Assembly: GCA_016793925.1 (NCBI GenBank)
Contig: JAEULH010000116.1
Coordinates: forward strand, 1-64,000
Origin: Rhodospirillales bacterium
Lineage (GTDB): Bacteria; Pseudomonadota; Alphaproteobacteria; Rhodospirillales; Defluviicoccaceae
Direction: 5' to 3'
Length of the DNA stretch: 64,000 bases
Made by a program: the position numbers and the translations under genes. This document shows, piece after piece, positions 63,728-64,000 of the stretch; within the stretch, counting starts at the first letter, position 1; every line of letters starts with the position of its first letter. The notes beneath the pieces were generated by a model that saw only the letters and a list, made by a program, of their open reading frames with translations, made no database searches and was not told where the DNA came from.

Positions 63728-64000
63728 TCAGGCTGCACCGACTGGAGGGGACGGAATGGTTGCGCTTGTCTCCGCGCGCTCCAGCCTTGCCAGCTTGTCA
63801 CGCGTTACCGTTAGTTCCCGGTGCTCCGCCTCCAGCCTCCGGGCCAGCGCCCGGCGGCGGGCGCGACCAGAACTTCCCTGCAGCCAAGCGACCAGTCCGC
63901 CCCACAAAAAGCCGATAAACAGTGCAACGAGAGTGATGGCGTAGATCGGCACCATTACCGCATCGAGCAGGATCGGCCACAGACTGACCTCAACCAGCGC
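63728..64000 (-). CDS. LapA-family membrane protein, 5' end beyond the window
   Basis: 90 residues are visible and the frame is open to the right edge. The pattern ALVEVSLWPILLDAVMVPIY, the membrane segment ITLVALFIGFLWGGLVAWLQ and the charged coiled-coil tail LARRLEAEHRELTVTRDKLA fit the LapA/DUF1049 domain, linked to lipopolysaccharide assembly. An internal ATG at 63955 is not the likely start because the family domain extends upstream. Confidence 0.8.
   Translation of the reverse strand, partial: ALVEVSLWPILLDAVMVPIYAITLVALFIGFLWGGLVAWLQGSSGRARRRALARRLEAEHRELTVTRDKLARLERAETSATIPSPPVGAA

Noticed and set aside
1..64000. CRISPR arrays, rRNA genes and complete insertion sequences
   Set aside because: No regular direct repeats with spacers, no rRNA sequence and no transposase with inverted ends were found by reading.

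Overview
The window reads as a G+C-rich alphaproteobacterial chromosome, most like the Rhodospirillales. This is inferred from gene order, not from a search. Two blocks support it: a regulatory phosphotransferase block (two-component pair, short HPr kinase, RapZ, EIIA-Man, HPr, EI) and a lapA-pyrF-trpF-trpB-trpA-accD-folC block. An lptC-lptA-lptB-rpoN-hpf-ptsN cluster adds to the case. Many neighbouring genes share a 4-base ATGA or GTGA overlap, so translational coupling is common here.

Layout. 1-548: A+T-rich edge carrying the start of an unrecognised gene that runs off the window. 0.65-3.2 kb: trmFO (frameshifted), a ParA ATPase and an OsmC protein. 3.3-8.0 kb: a YccF protein, an amino-acid permease with alanine dehydrogenase, a cold-shock gene with a strong terminator, a PqiA-like protein and a small exported protein. 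8.3-14 kb: a five-gene operon of a membrane protein with an internal duplication, a gluconate dehydrogenase subunit 3-like protein, a GMC flavoprotein, a GH15 glycosidase and a second membrane protein. 14-21.2 kb: decayed genes between a di-haem peroxidase, a ketoglutarate-semialdehyde-type dehydrogenase and an exported arylsulfatase. 21.6-27.8 kb: ptsN, hpf, rpoN, lptB, lptA, lptC, kdsD. 28-34.9 kb: RNase D with an adjacent tRNA-Leu, an epimerase-like protein, the AmmeMemoRadiSam genes, pepA and holC. 34.9-37.3 kb: an A+T-rich phage packaging remnant. 37.5-40.6 kb: a stress protein, a TIGR02186-type membrane protein, a Nudix hydrolase and a DUF502 protein. 41-47.3 kb: ChvI/ChvG-like pair and the regulatory PTS. 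47.4-57.4 kb: a ferredoxin reductase, tsaE, amgK, murU, addB, addA. 57.5-64 kb: trxA, then folC, accD, trpA, trpB, trpF, pyrF and lapA on the minus strand.

How the genes work together. The PTS proteins (EI, HPr, EIIA-Man, EIIA-Ntr, HPr kinase, RapZ) come without any sugar permease, which suggests a purely regulatory relay. KdsD, LptA/B/C, AmgK and MurU serve the cell envelope. TrpA/B/F, PyrF, AccD and FolC are core metabolism. AddA/AddB repair double-strand breaks.

The features most worth a second look are these: the flavoprotein operon whose membrane protein carries duplicated histidine motifs and which lacks a cytochrome c gene; an AmmeMemoRadiSam pair in which Memo and AMMECR1 are fused and the radical SAM gene has an in-frame TAG; the tRNA-Leu placed directly before the RNase D gene; the truncated phage packaging cassette; and several decayed or frameshifted genes.
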